A stretch of DNA of 64,000 bases from Gari tellinella (lineage: Eukaryota > Mollusca > Bivalvia > Cardiida > Psammobiidae): assembly GCA_922989275.2 (NCBI GenBank), contig OV277861.1:19120540-19184539 (forward strand). Direction: 5' to 3'. This document shows positions 15,001-30,000 of the stretch, one piece after another. The position numbers and the translations under genes were made by a program. Within the stretch, counting starts at the first letter, position 1, and each line of letters opens with the position of its first letter. The notes beneath the pieces were generated by a model. That model was given only the letters and a program-made list of their open reading frames with translations, was not told the DNA's origin and searched no databases.

Positions 15001-18000
15001 TCACAGCAATGGGAACGTAAAACAGAAAGCTCACCTAGGAGCTTTCTGCTTTATACTCGCCTTGCTTTAACCCATTACCAGATAGCCTGTTTCTAGTTTT
15101 GAAAATAGGTGACTACTTAAAGCAGGTTGAAAGTAAAGCAGAATGCGCCATTGGCGCATTCTGCTTTACTTTCAGCCTGCTTTAAGCTTTTACCTGCTAG
15201 AATAAGGAAAGTATTAAATATGACACATATTCATTACGGTTTAATTTGGAACTATTTTTTTCAGCGGATGAATAAAATGCATGTGCTAAAAGTCGCTTCT
15301 ATAAGGTAAAGGGTTAAGCTGTCATCTGTCTTTTAAACAGAAAAGTAGTTTTCTTTAAGTAGTCTTGAAAGAAAGATTTTACTGTAATTCTTAACACACT
15401 TGCTGCCATGTTACGAGTATAGTCTGCCACTAAAATGTCAAATGTTGACTTTAGCTGTTTGCACTGAAAAGTATTTATATATACGAGTGGTGTGTATCAA
15501 GTAAAGGCAGTTTTAACTCTTTGCATGCCAGCGAAGAATTCGTGATTGACGTTGCAAACTGGATCCAGATGAGACACCGTGTGGCAGTATATCATCAGGA
15601 TCTAAAACGCGTGACACTCTGATATTCTGAATTTGTTTTAAGAAAGTCCATTTTCAGAAAAGTAGTGGGTGACACTAGTTGCAGACTACCCATACAAAAA
15701 GACTTAGCATTCATTATTTCAGAGATGGGGTTGTCTTCAAGTTTTGCAGTCTCTGAGTGTCTAAGAAAAGACCAAATGTTCTGGGCAAGCAGTGTAGACG
15801 CTCGTCAGAGGAATCTTTAGTAGCCTTCTGACTAGGGTCTGCACTACTTGTCATTGTCCTTTTCAAGTTTCAGGTGTCAATGGGGTTAATCATCCTTTCA
15901 TCTATGTTTAATTGTAGGTTTATCACAAGATTGACTACATACAGCTAGCTTTCGGTTCTAGCTAAATATCTGCTCTCGTAAGAACTTGATAATTTAATTG
16001 AATGATTAAGGGAGAAGACCTTAGTCCTTTCAGTAATAAATCACTATAGATAAGTTATCTCCCTTGAATATATAAAGGTGCAATAAGTAGACATATCCTT
16101 ATAGAACACTCTGCTCTATTTTCCTCTAACTTAAAGCAAACATCAGTCTAAAAGACGACCAAATAAATGTAAAACTGTGGCTTACATTGTTTTTCTTTAA
16201 TAATACTTAAGTTTAATTTGTGAACCAATCGATTATAACTGCGATATAAATGATCACTACTTACAGCAACTTGGTGATGTCAGGTCCCACGTCCCCGTGT
16301 CTCCACATGTTAAGAGTGATGCTCCATTAAGTGTGTATCCCAGGTCACATGTGTAGGTTGCCTTAGTGATTGTATTACTCTCACTGTATAGTGTCACATT
16401 CCCTCCCTCAAGATCTGCTAATGTGTCACACAATGCTGAAAACGAAACAGTTCTGTATGATGCATTTAAAAATTACACTCAAACCCATTTAAACATTGGA
16501 AACCAGTAATGAATACTTTTGCAAACAGCTTTGATCTAAATCAGGCACTGAAATTGAGCAGTATCCAACGTGTTCCTAACTTCACTGTTGTGTCTGTATT
16601 AGCATAAAGAAGAATGTGTCAATGTCAGCACGTTCAGTAAACCTTCAGTCTTGGAATAAGTCCCAAAGTTACTTCTGCTGATGTGTCCCAAAGAGCTTAT
16701 AACAACTCTTATAAGAATTTGGAAAATAACAAAAACTTATTATTTGAGTTGCATGTATATCCAAATCTTAGAAAATTTGGATGTTTCAAACAGAAAAGCT
16801 TCTTTATCACACTATTTTGTTATTTTCTATGCTTGTGTTTTATTTGTATCTCGGTTTGTTAACAATATTAAAAATAAAGATTAATGCTGTACAAGATCAG
16901 TTGTTGTTTTGCTATAGATTGAAACACACTTGTCATCAACTATTAAAACGATCGCCGGGAAAGATCAATACAGATATGATATATTTAAAGTTGTTTCATC
17001 ATGGCATTCGTAAATAGTTTGGATCCAGATCAAACAATCATTCTGTGTTAAGTATTATGCGAATGGAAGAGAATCATTTTAAAGCAGACTTTTTTAGCAG
17101 AATAAATGAACACATTTGCAGTAAAGCCTCTTTGTATTGTTCGACAATATTGACCTGACGTTGAACTTTATGCATGAATAGATTAAAGAGTGATGACACA
17201 GTATAAATCAATAATCGACAGCGTGCCGTACACTGTCGGGAATGTTCGATAAATTACGTAAATCGTGTTACATTACTGATCTTATTTGGAGTAAAACTCC
17301 CACCTAGTTAAGCGATAAAATACGATTCCGATTATGCTAGCATAATCGTATCTACTAAAAAGCATCCTGTTGGGTTTAGATTTGGTTTTAAATGACAGAT
17401 CATCGATACCCTCACCTGCGATTAACTCCGGTTCACTATATATACCTAATTGGCAACCACTTGACGTATCGCATCTGCCATAAGTGGGTCGTTAGAGCGA
17501 ATGATTTGTAATGGCGAGGTCACGGGTTCGAATCCCGTATGAGGAAAATATTTTTCATTTGCATTTTCATATTTAAGTTATAAATTTTATTTTACACATA
17601 AAACGCACGGATGTCACGTTCTTCTCATTGCCACGTGTCATTCTATGCCACGTCATACGTTTTCTCACACACAGCCTAACCAGCAACATATAAAATAGGA
17701 AGTCTAACTATATTTTATCATCTAGATTCGGCGACGTTTGCAAAAATAAAGCAAAAGAACAATACATGTAAGAAAGAAAGCGAGAAAAAAGAAAATTATA
17801 TAGGAAAGAAAGAAAAAAACAGAAGCAGTATATGTTGGGAAAAATGGAAAAAAAGGATGATACACGGGTCTCGAACCACTGGCCTTTAACGAAAAGATAA
17901 TGTATAGTCGCCGTCCTTACCACTTGAGCTAATAACTTATCGATACGTTTGATAACCGGTCAATGCTATTTGTCTTTTTTGACCGGTTTCGGTATCACGT

Positions 18001-21000
18001 GCGTTCTCGTATAAATTTAACGAAGTGTCCCGAAGATATATTTAGAAATGAAACGAAGTATGAAATTATGCTAATAGAGGTCACCAACGTCAGGTCAATA
18101 TTGTCGAACAATAACAACCACTAAAATGAAGGCTTATTGGCTGTTTAAAGACAGGTAAAATATTTCAAGCAAGGTGATAGTAAAACAGAAAGCTCCTAAT
18201 AGAGGAGCTTTCTGGTTTGCTGTCACCTTGCTTTAAGCAGTCACATGGCTAAATATCTAATCATTTACATAATTTAGTTGCGGTTTTAGAGGGGTTTTAC
18301 TGTAAATTGAGATACTCACTACAGGACGGTTGGGAGTCGTCCCAACTGCCTGTTGTCTGACAGGTAAGAGTTGTCTTTCCTGTTATTGTGTATCCCACAT
18401 TACAAGTGAAGTCAGCAGTTGTCACTGTACCGTCTGTCTGCAGGGAGCTGGAACCACCCGCTGTACTGGTTAGAGTTGGACAGGCAGCTGAAATAAATAC
18501 AATTACAAATTTAACAAATTACCCTGTAGCCTGTTTCCAATATTTAAGATTGGCTATTTCTTAAAACAGGCTAAACGTACAGCAGAAAATGTTTCTGTTT
18601 TACTTTCAGCTTGCTTGAAACACCTACTTGTCAGTAAGAAAAGAATGTTTATGAACTTTGTGAAATTTATTTCTATGCAATAAAGGGCGTTTCCATGGGG
18701 ACAAGTGTTACATCTTTCCTCTGATAAATAGTAATATATAACTGCCATTATGAACATCTATCATATGAACTATTGCATTGTCTGGTAAAATAAGGACCCA
18801 CACATGTAAAGAGCGCAGATAGATTTTTAAGACAATAGTGCAGACTCTGATATCAGACAGGTTCTTTAGGAGCTGTCTGAGCTGGACATACTATGTTTAC
18901 AAGTCAACTAAAAGGAAAGGGGTTAAAATGCTGTATTAACGTTTTTTATGATATCTAAAAAAAATTGTTTTCTATATCGAAGTTGATAAAAATTATCTAT
19001 ATATTTAAGTTGATATTGAACTTCATATAAATTTATCTCAGAAAAACCCAATTTTGTCTCTCGCAAGTAATAAATAGTGATAATCTTAATATGATGAAAG
19101 TTTCCAAACAGTAGTTGATCTTTGTCTACTATTTTAATGTCCCTATTACCATTGACACTACTCATAAGCAACAATGTGTACATACCACAGGTAGGGTCCT
19201 GATCTGACCATCCTGACCCAGTGTTCGAGCAGGTCCTAACAGAGCTTCCACTTAGCGTGAACCCCAGGTTACAGGAATAGTACACCTCCTGTCCATCATC
19301 AGAAATCACCTGACCATTGGTTAGAGCTGGCACAGGGGAGCAGTCTGATAATAAAACAAAGTGCAAATCATGTTATACAAAGGGTGAAATAAACAATAAA
19401 AATACACATGTAGAGCATTAAACAATTTCAAATAATTCATCTACAGTAAAATCCTGTTTACAATGGCCAATAGGAAATGGTTATATTTAAACCACATATG
19501 CAACTTAAATGTAATTAAAGGTAATGATGCAGAAAGTCCGTAAATGAGTGTTCTGCATTACTTTGTCCTGAATTAAGCTGCAACGTTTTATACGATTCTA
19601 CAAATTCCAAACAGATTTTAATGTGTACATTTTTACTTGATTTAAAAGCCTAAAAGTATGTGGGAAATAGATTGCATCCTGTTCGCTTGCTAAAAAAATC
19701 TATCATACATGTCATAATAATACAAAATTAGACCATACAAACCTTTGATAAAATATGTACTCATCCAATATATGAATATGAAAGAATCAAATAGGCATTA
19801 AGGGGTTAAGCTGAATGTTTACAAAACAATTGTTGACCTAGTAATCTATTTCTGTTTACACATTTTGGACTCAATTATCTATATGCCTTGGTACAAAATC
19901 CACTCAGACATAACTTACAACATGTTGGTGCTGGTGACAGCCATGTTCCATCAGTGTGACAGATGCTGGTACCCTGTCCCTGCATACTGTAACCACTAAC
20001 ACAGGTATATGTAGCTACACTAGTGGTACCATTGGTTTCCACAGACACCGAGCCACTACTCGGGTCAGTCAGATTACTGCACTGGACTAAAAATAATTGA
20101 TGAAAGCTTACACAATATGATGTTTCAGATCCAGAAAATATATACTTAACCCTTAGCCTGCCAGTCACGACTATAGCTCCATATGCAAACAGCTTGGATC
20201 CGGATGAGACGCCGAGTAACTCGGCGTCTCATCCGGATCCAAGCTGTTTGACACTCGGACAACATTTTCAGCAATTTTGAGCAACTTTGAAGCACTTTGA
20301 AACTTGAAGCAGACGAGAAATATAGCAGACGACAATTTATTTGGCGGGCTAAGGGTTAAGCAGTTTCAACATTGTCTTTTATGTATGCACCATTGTAATA
20401 CAATCCAATCTAATGCAATACATAATACTTGCCATTTAATCATATCACATTTTCAGCTGGCACTGTCTAACATGTTCGTCTATTCCGTAGTTTTAACAAT
20501 TTACTCCATATACATTGTCTAGTAATGAAGATAGGTGACCATATAAAAAAGTTGAAAGTAAAGCGCATCCAGCTTTTCTTTCAGTATGCTTTAATAAGTT
20601 AAAATCTGTTATAAAAACTATTTCTTATGGTACAAAGTCAAGACTGTATAAATCGAAATAGTTTCTTCAATTGTCGAATAATTTCAAGGCATTGACTGTA
20701 ATAAAGCTTTAATCAGGGAAAGGTTAAATCTATATCCTGACATACCACACGTGTGTGCGGTAGTCCAGCTGGTTCCTAGTTGACAGGTAATGGTTCTCTG
20801 CCCTGTCAGAGTGTAGCCTGATACACAAGAGAATGTCGCCTCACTTGTCTCCCCATCAGTGGTAATGTTGTAATACTCCTCTGGACCCACTGTGATTGAT
20901 CCACAAGACTCTGAAATGACCAACAATACATTTGAATAAATGCACATTTACAACTAGCTTGATTAAAATGCAAAACTAGCATCAACTTTTTCCTATACTT

Positions 21001-24000
21001 TGCCAATATACCAACTCAAATATTAAAAGAAAAAATGACAATAGAATTGAAATATAGTTCACTGCTCTACAAAGGCATCAGTAAATATAGCCGTCACTTG
21101 TATACAGTTATATATCCCACAACAGCTCCTTATTTAAAGATGAGAGCAATGCTTATTCGAGCATACCATAAAGCCATTACACCATAGCCTGTTTCTAGCT
21201 TTGAAGACTCTTAAATCAGGCCAAAGGCTGTAAGCTACTATATCGTAGGATATAAATGGAAGGTGTACAATGAATATCTATGGAGTTATGAGTTAATATT
21301 GTAATTTTACCACAAGTAGGAGCACTACCACTCCATCCACTACCATCAGCTGAGCATGTCCGTGTGACAGAACCATCCATATTATAGCCAGCAGCACAGG
21401 AGTAGGATACATGGGTACCGTTAGCGGTGAAAGAGCCGTTGGATACTGCAGGAGGATCATCACAATCTAAAGAACACAGGACAAGCATCTTATGGCAAAT
21501 ATATTAGTACAATTAATGTAAACATTCCTAAAGAAATGGACACTTTGTATAACTGCTTCAATCATCCTAAAATTTGACATAATTGTCTTTAGCGACCATT
21601 TTGTAAAAAATATGAAAACTGAATGGCAAAGAGTGTATACCCAAATGAGACTGCTCATAGAGGAGCAGTCTCGATCAGGGTATATGCTGCTTGCTCAGGT
21701 CTGTCTTTCCTATTTATTAAGAGCCATTACTGTAGTTATTCTGAATTGAAATTCCTCATGTAATAACTTTTACCCTATATTAATTCGCTTCCGGTACAAA
21801 TCACCTTAATCCAATTAACATATATATGTTACTGTTAACGTTATAATTATGAATAAAGGGGTATTGTCAGTGTGTATAGAAATATTTTTACTTTAAGAAA
21901 TCGTTTGCTTTACTTTAGAATGTGTTTGAAGCACTCCCATATCTCATTCAATAAACCACCATGTAAGGAAATGTTAATTGATTTAATGGTATCAGTTCTG
22001 CAATACAAACTCCTCGATATATGCAAACATTAAGAAAACCATTCTTTAAACCTTTACCCCATAGCCTGTTTTCTTCGTTTGGAAGACATGTGCTCACATG
22101 TTGCATTCTGTGTTACCTTCCGTCTGTTTTTAAGATACTATTGTTAGGATTTCGGATATATTTCTTATGTTGCACATTCATTACTGTATTACGTGGAACT
22201 GATTTCTGTCAGTGGAGGAATAAATTAAAATCATATATACGTATAAATTAAAATCGTAAAAGGCACATCTATAGTAAATGCAGATTTTTGTTGACTTAAC
22301 TCACAACAAGTGGGTGCGACATCGCTCCAGGTCCCAGCTGTGTCACAGGTAAGAGGAGTAGACCCGACCAGATTGTATGACGCCACACAGGTGAATACTG
22401 CCATGCTTGTGTAGCCATCTGTTGTTAAGGTCAACGAACCACTGCCAGGAAATGTCAGGGTCTGGCATTGTGCTGTAAAAGAAACCAATAACAGTTTAAT
22501 TGTATTTGCTTAATTGCTGGTGAAAAGTTAGCAGAAAAAGCTGACAGACAAATCTAATTTCAATCAGTGACGAGTTGATGGTTTTAAATTCCAGGCAATG
22601 ACAACCAGATGCCTGAAAAAATAATATTCAGAATGAAAGGAAAATATGGTAATATTGTAATAAGGTTTTTACAATTTCATAATATACATATAGATTAGCC
22701 AACGAAATATAACTGGTTTACATATACTTTGCTGGTTTTGAAATAGCTTCTTACTACATGTTACCCTTTGACTATGTTTTTTCTCGACGTAAATGCAAGA
22801 CGTACTAAAATATGTAGCGATATATTACCAAGGATTGCAGACGGTTTGTCTGAATTAGAGTTCAGTCTGGAGAGAAACACACCTTATTTGCATAATTGTG
22901 ATTTACCTTAGGGTCATTGGTTTGAATTCTGACCGTGATACCTTTATTATTGTTTTTTTCTTCCAAAGCCATTGCTACAAGTTTATGTAAGCGCCCGAAA
23001 TTCTTTTGCAATGTTTAGGCCTTATTTGGTTGTCAGTATTTTTAACGTAAATGTAAGCTACTGACCACAAGTAGGGACTGCTGGATTCCAGCTTCCATCA
23101 GCCTGACAGGTACTGTTTGTGGCCCCATTCAGTGTGTAGCCCGTATCACAGGTAAAGCTGGCTACAGTGGTGGTGCCTACCACAGTTTGGGAAGTATTCA
23201 ACCCAGATGATTGCGTAATCACATTACACGCATCTGAAATAATAGTTCAATTTATCATTTGATAAACTTTACTAACACATCTTTTATACTTCTTATGCTG
23301 TCCATGTCATTATTTACATTCCAGACAACCATGTAGTTCTTTCTCGCTTTTAATGGGTGCTAGATAGCATTTTGTTACTATAAAAAGCCGTACGGTTAAC
23401 TTTGTCAGGCACTGTAGCCCTCAGCACACTTGGGATAAAAGCAAGGGTAAGGGAGGTAATTCTTACAGAAATAACCTAAACCTTAAGATGGACCACAAGC
23501 TACGTTCACAGTGAGAAATGAAATCGAGAACGGTACAGTAGACTCTACTCTTGTCTGTGGTATTCGACAATCCAATGATCCGCTGTTTAAACCGTAATTT
23601 ATGCTATTGTTGTTGTTGAGTGTTTCACATGAGCCAGTTTACGTGTAAGGTCACGTTCTTACATGACGTCCTTGACGTCGGTTGTAGTAATGGCTTGAAA
23701 GTAGAACGTATATAAAGTAAGTTTTCATAAATTAAACTCCATGTATTCAAAATCACTTGGATTCAATAGAAACAGTTTTTATTTCTGAATTGTGATCTGT
23801 GGCTAAAGTGGGACATGTTTTCTTCTTAAAACGTGTTTACACATAAATATCAAAACCAAGCTAAAATAGCGCGACCTTTAACAGCTTTTGTTGCTATTGT
23901 ATATGGAATGTGTGATACGGAAAAAAGAAGGTCTTTACAATTCCGTTAATCTATTCGTTAAAGGGTAATTTTAAGTGAGAAAAATAATCAAGCATGGTTT

Positions 24001-27000
24001 TTGTTAAAGACGGGGGGATTGTATACCCTCGCTTAATCTGTTCAGACGGTTCCCTCAGGGTCTACCTTGTTTTCGAATAAGAGGCTGACAAGATTCCTAG
24101 CCGTTATAATAGTTCAGCCTATAGCTGATCAATATAGGCAGAGTTTTGTATGTGAACATTTAGAGTGAGATGTGCATTAACTAATTTGTCCTAACGTATG
24201 TATTTACCACACGTTGGCTGTGTTCCCGACCAAGTGTTAGAGTTACTCTGACAGGTTCTTGTCTCTGTACCACTGAGTATGTAGCCAGCATGGCAGGAGT
24301 ATGTAATAGTGGTACCATCAAATGACAACGTTACATCGCCATTAGTAGGGGCAGAGGGCACTATACAGGCTGAAAACAAGAACAGTACAGTAAAACATCT
24401 ATATTATGACAACTTATAGTATTATTATTAGATGTTCACGATAACAGAAAGCTTCTTTGGGAGTTTTCTGTTGTACTGTTGCCTTGCTTAAGCTGTCTTT
24501 TATACAATCCAATAGCCTTCGTTTTTAGTAGTAATAGAGAGGTTTTACTGTATATCTCACTAGAATAAGTGTTTCAGCTGTTCAAAAAGGATTCATTGCG
24601 TATGCAACAGTCAGACACTCAGTGCTTCCAAAACAAAACATACATTTAAGTCACATTAAAATCCAAGTTTTAGAATTATAGCAATGAATTTGAAGCAACG
24701 TGTTAGCTTTTGTGACACCTAGCTGTTATTAGGTACATATTACAAAAACAAAATATCACAATCACTAAAAAATATGATTGTGACAATTGAAAGGCTTGTT
24801 CTAGTAGTAAAGAATTTTAGCCCGTCATAAGAGATGATGTGCTGTTGAAATACTCACTGCAGGTAGGGGCTTCTAAGGACCAGGTGAGATCTGACTGACA
24901 TACTCTTGTTGGTGAACCAGCTAGAGAGTATAGTTCAGAGCACTGGTAGTTGGCTGTTGTCACTGCACCGTCTGTTGAGTAGGAAACATTGCCACTATCA
25001 GGGGGTGTTAGCGCAGGACAGGTCTCTGAAAATACAGACAAGTGAATTTATGCCACTGTTGACTAAATTAAATCAACCAATTCATCAAAGCAGGCTGACG
25101 GTAAAGAAGAAAGCTCATCATAAGATGTCTGCTTTACCGTCAGCTGTTTTAAGCAGTCACTAGTCTTTTTCACACGGCATTGTCTTCGTCGCAAACAGAT
25201 TGTTTGTAATAGAGTGGATTAGTTGTAGTTGGATGTAAAAAGAAGTCTATAATGAAGGAAAACTACGTTTGGAAGATTTCCTCTTACTTTCGACATTTTT
25301 TAAGTAATCATATGTCAGACTGTATGACAAGTTTCCTGAACTCTTTCAACACTTAGTTACTCTTGTGGGTTATAAGGTTCCCTTGTGGATCTTTTAAGTA
25401 ACCAGATCATGATCTCATCTACTTGGACTTCTTAGTAGTTTGATAAATGTTAGTCTAAATTAGCATAGCGTAGACCCAATGCATGAAAAGGTTTTTCAGG
25501 ACAAAAGCAGTGCAAAAAGGAAACTTTGTAGATATTATTTAATGACTTAAGGTTTCTTATACTTACCACAGGAATCTGAAATGAGAATAATAAAGTAAAT
25601 TTACTTCGACGAAAACATACAATACTACACTATACAGCACTACAATATATAAACAATATAAAACAATCGTTATTTGTTATCTTAGGTTACCGACCCCAGA
25701 TACAAACATTCGTTCTCTATAATACAAATATATAAATGTATATGAAGAAATAACATTGAATAACCTCTTATCATTAGCTGCATTTAACTTCACTTTTTAC
25801 TGGCAAACTAAATGATAAGGACATTATTTTCTGGTCTCTTTTTAAATCAGTCTCTCTTTGCTTTCTTGTTATTTAAAGAGTGAGACATATAGACACAAAC
25901 GTATTCAAATAGTAGAAAATACGCACCCAACGTGTAACATAAACGGCATAGAAAATAAATTTCATTTCACGTTGAAGTTTCTATCTTTTGATACATTTAA
26001 GAAAAGTATAATTTAAGAAATATCGTTAATGTGAACATTGTGTTAATCAATTGATAACTCTCTCAGTTTGCTCTATTGTTAAGACATTCAGTGTTTGGTT
26101 ATAAAGCAATTCCAAGAAGAAAACACGTGCTCGAGCATAACTATGATGAATAAGATTGTACACCATCATCCACATCTGGTTGATTTGAAAAAAACTTTCT
26201 GAAAAGAATCCAAACTAGGTGCCTCTTGAACAAAAGGAGATTTTAAAGGAGATGAACTTTTTGAGTGTAATGTTTTAACCTTTAACAAATTGTACAACTT
26301 CTGCCTCAGCTCTAATATTAAAGTTGTTCTCATATTTGTTTTCTAAATAAGTTCAGAATATGAAACACATTTAGAATCGGATGTGACACTGCATTACTCA
26401 GTTCCGTCGTCAGCGTACATTAAGGATATATATGGTAATATTTGTGTATGTTTATTTAGAAAGACCCTGAATTTTAAGTATATAATTATGTAGTCAAACC
26501 TGTCCACCATAGTCATTCAATAGAGGAATCAAGTATGACACCACAGACTCGTACGTTCTTAATATGACCGACAAAGTGATGCAGACAACTTGTACAGGAG
26601 CTTTCTGTATTACTTTTACTAGTTATTGAGCTGTCAACGACTTACCGGCTTTTGTCAAGCAGTTTGTCCAATACAATCAATTTACTTTCTATACTTCTAA
26701 GCGCAGTAAAACTTTGTATGAACATACATATTGCACTTAGAAGTATAGAATGTTAATTAACTGTTTTGGACAAACGGCTGTATATATATTTTATTATAGT
26801 TACACTAGCTTTATTGTAGTTACCAGTTTTTGTGAGCTGTACTGTAGCGGCTGGGGTTCCTGTTGGAAGATTACCAGGAGACTGACCATTCTTACAGCTG
26901 TGTGGAGATACAGAGGCCATTGTCCCATCCTGTGATACAGCCTATAAAAATAAAAAACAGTAAAATATCTCTAAATTACGACCATTAAATGGTGTTAATT

Positions 27001-30000
27001 AGCATGTGTTTAAGGCATGTGACTGCTTAAAGAAAGGTGAACGTAAAACAGAAAGCTCCTTTAGGAGCTTTCTGTTTTAGGTTCACCTTGCTTTAAGTTG
27101 TCACCTGTATTATTTAAACACATAATCCTGTTTAATTGTCGTAATAAAGAGGTTTTGCTGAATAAACAGCCAATCTTGTATTAAGCGACCGCTCAGTGCA
27201 AGGACGATTGAAGTCTGACTGGAATACAGGTAATTGCTTAATGCTTGATAGAAATAATGCAGAAAGCCAACATGAAGCAGTCGCATGTTGTAACAGATTT
27301 CCACGCCACTTCTGTATTTGTAAATACAATTCAAAATGCTCATTCAGGAGCTTTTCACATTAGTTCTGTCCTGTAGTAAGCAGTGAATTATCATAAAAGA
27401 TCTTCGAGCTGTTACACCGGGTTATTGTTTTATATAAGATTCACTTAACATTATTTGTAAGCGAGATATGACAGGGAAGATATAATTGAAACAATTCAAT
27501 TAATCAGGTTTTGAAATAGATGTACTGAAGTTATTATCATTAACTTACAATACACGTGAATCTGTAGGTTGAGGTATCATCCACAGTATTATCATTGCCG
27601 TTATAGACTGTCACATAATTATCTCCGTCTACTGGTACTGTATCCACACACCAAACAGTCGGCGATGCTGCAAATAATTATTCTCTCTTGAACCATTGAC
27701 TTAAAATCAACTATTGCCTATTAATGTTTGTTTTTACAAAATGTACTGGACAATGACACACACTGAGAACTCTGATCAGAGAAGCCCTATGGTGTCTTAA
27801 CCCATTCACTGCCTAACCCCAAGATATTTGGTTAATCTGCATACAGTTTCGATCCTAGTCAGACGCCGTGTGACGCGGTGTCTGGACAAAATCGAAACTG
27901 TTTGACATTCTTTTCAATATTTCTAAAGTCAAGATACATGTACTTTAAATTGAGAAGATACAGTGGAGAATCTGTTATTCTTTCCCAATAAACGCGTTTA
28001 CGCTAAAACTATTATTTGCAGTGCAAACAGTTTGGAGCCAGATCAGACGCCGGGTAACCCGGCGTCTGATCAGGCTCCAAACTGTTTGCCACCAAGATAA
28101 ACAAGAATTATCAGAATTGTCCAAAAGTTGTTCTTTTCTACGTTTTAGTGTTTTGCGTTTGCGTACGTTTGCGTTTAAACGGGAAAGAATAACAGATTCT
28201 CCACTGTAACAGACGGCTACTGTTCAAAATTGATGACATCATGGCAGTAAAGGGGTTAAAGCTAGACCAATTCACAAACATATAACCACGCAACTGATTT
28301 GACTCCGAACTGTTTTTCATCAGATGAAACTAAATCTAACCGTTAGTTTATTTTCTAAATCTGTCATTTGCTACATTTTATACCATTTGCGTGTAGTGTC
28401 GTTTAACCATTATCATGCTGAAATGTCATCTGCTTCAAATATATCGTCTGCCAAAACAAATCAAAATCCGTTTTCCTACATCTTAAACTGAAGAAAAAAT
28501 GAATAAGAGTGTCAAACTGTTTGCAAATGTTAGCCAAGTCGCGGTCAGCATGATAAAGGTTAAACGGGAAAGCATAATATGTCCACAGTACAAATATCGA
28601 ATGAATGTGTCATTCTTCCTGAGACGCGCATTATTCACCTGAATATGCCACTTGTGTAGAACACGTGTCATAAGTAAACGACATTGCTGAATTGTCTGTG
28701 CACATGTCTAATGTATCTGTAGAACTCGAGCACGTGGCACTGCCAGTGTGGTCTGTGTGTTCATAGTCGTATTTGCCGAGGAATTGATATGGGCAACGGA
28801 TTTTTGCCGATTCTTCATTTCCTGAAAACACATTTCGAAACTTAAACTAACGATTTTCAGTAGAATGTTGACTTTTAAATGTTTGTATATGCCTAAAGGT
28901 GACTAAATCTAGGAGGACTTTTATTTTGCCGTTTCTCACAAACGAAAAAATAATGAAATTAAAGAACCAAAAGTGAAATTCAGTAGTGCATACAAAAACT
29001 GTACATGTACATTAAAATCTCTCTATTACGACCATTAGATTGAGTTAATAACCATCTATCACAACTTGGATTGTGCAAGACTTTACTGTCAAAATGATTG
29101 CCGTCTATACAATTATGTATTATTGTATTTAGGTGTTGCTCATTGAGATGTCACATGTTATGTTTACTAGTATCACTGAAATTAAACATTCGTCTTAGTT
29201 ACCTGTTTTGATCATCATCCTGTACTCAGACATCGACGGTCTGTCGGGTAACAAGCCAGAGGTGTTGGAACATAACAAACCAACATCTTGTAAAGCGTCA
29301 TCAGTATGTATATAAACTCTGTCGTTATTCAAATTGGACTGTTCCGCTGAAATACAGAAAATGCACATATCATCGATGATTCGCTGTATTTATAGTAAAT
29401 CACAGGTTTTGGCGGTTATGAAATTCTTGCTACTATTGCCCTATAAGTGGGTCTACGCTAAAACCCTTATTACATTTGCGAACAATTGTCTAGTTCAAAA
29501 GTGTTTGCTTTTCAGATAAAGATCAGTCGTTCACAGTTCACAAACGTTGTCATTACTAATATTTTATTGTAGATAACTATGAAAGACCAACATCTTATCT
29601 ACTGTATTAGTACATCACAGACTATACCGATTCATATATCACGTTTTCATAGTATACATTTCGTGAATATGTTTTAACTTATCGATAAAGTTGAGTCTTT
29701 TATATCATCGAATGATGCCACTTTGACAGATGAGACCGATACTTTAAGTATACGAAATATAATAAAAGAATTAAAAACAAAATCTATTATACTTATAATG
29801 GACATAATAATACTAAAAACGATAACAATTATAAAATGAAAATGATAACAATTAACCAGATATTACGACCATTGAAAATTAGACTTAATGATGGCAGTAA
29901 AGACAGATGACAGTGTAAAGCAAGATGAAACTGAAGCAGATAGCTCCCATGTGCCTTAAGCAGGCACTTGTATTTAATAACGAAAACTAACCCTCAAATA

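Larger units (their letters stand above)
17137..18111. mobile_element. 975-bp element with perfect 27-bp inverted termini
   Basis: Termini start TTGTTCGACAATATTGACCT and are exact reverse complements over 27 bp. No transposase frame. It contains two tRNA-like segments in opposite orientation and is inserted in an F3 MITE. Confidence 0.65.
17119..18302. mobile_element. F3 MITE split by a 975-bp element
   Basis: Left end CAGTAAAGCCTCTTTGTAT at 17119; right remainder from ATAACAACCACTAAAATG at 18111 to GGGGTTTTACTG at 18302, including the usual AAGCTCC core. Confidence 0.7.

Noticed and set aside
28021..28209. Near-identical plus/minus frames recurring at 28021, 53682 and 62099
   Set aside because: These are frames through the F2 MITE core, not genes.
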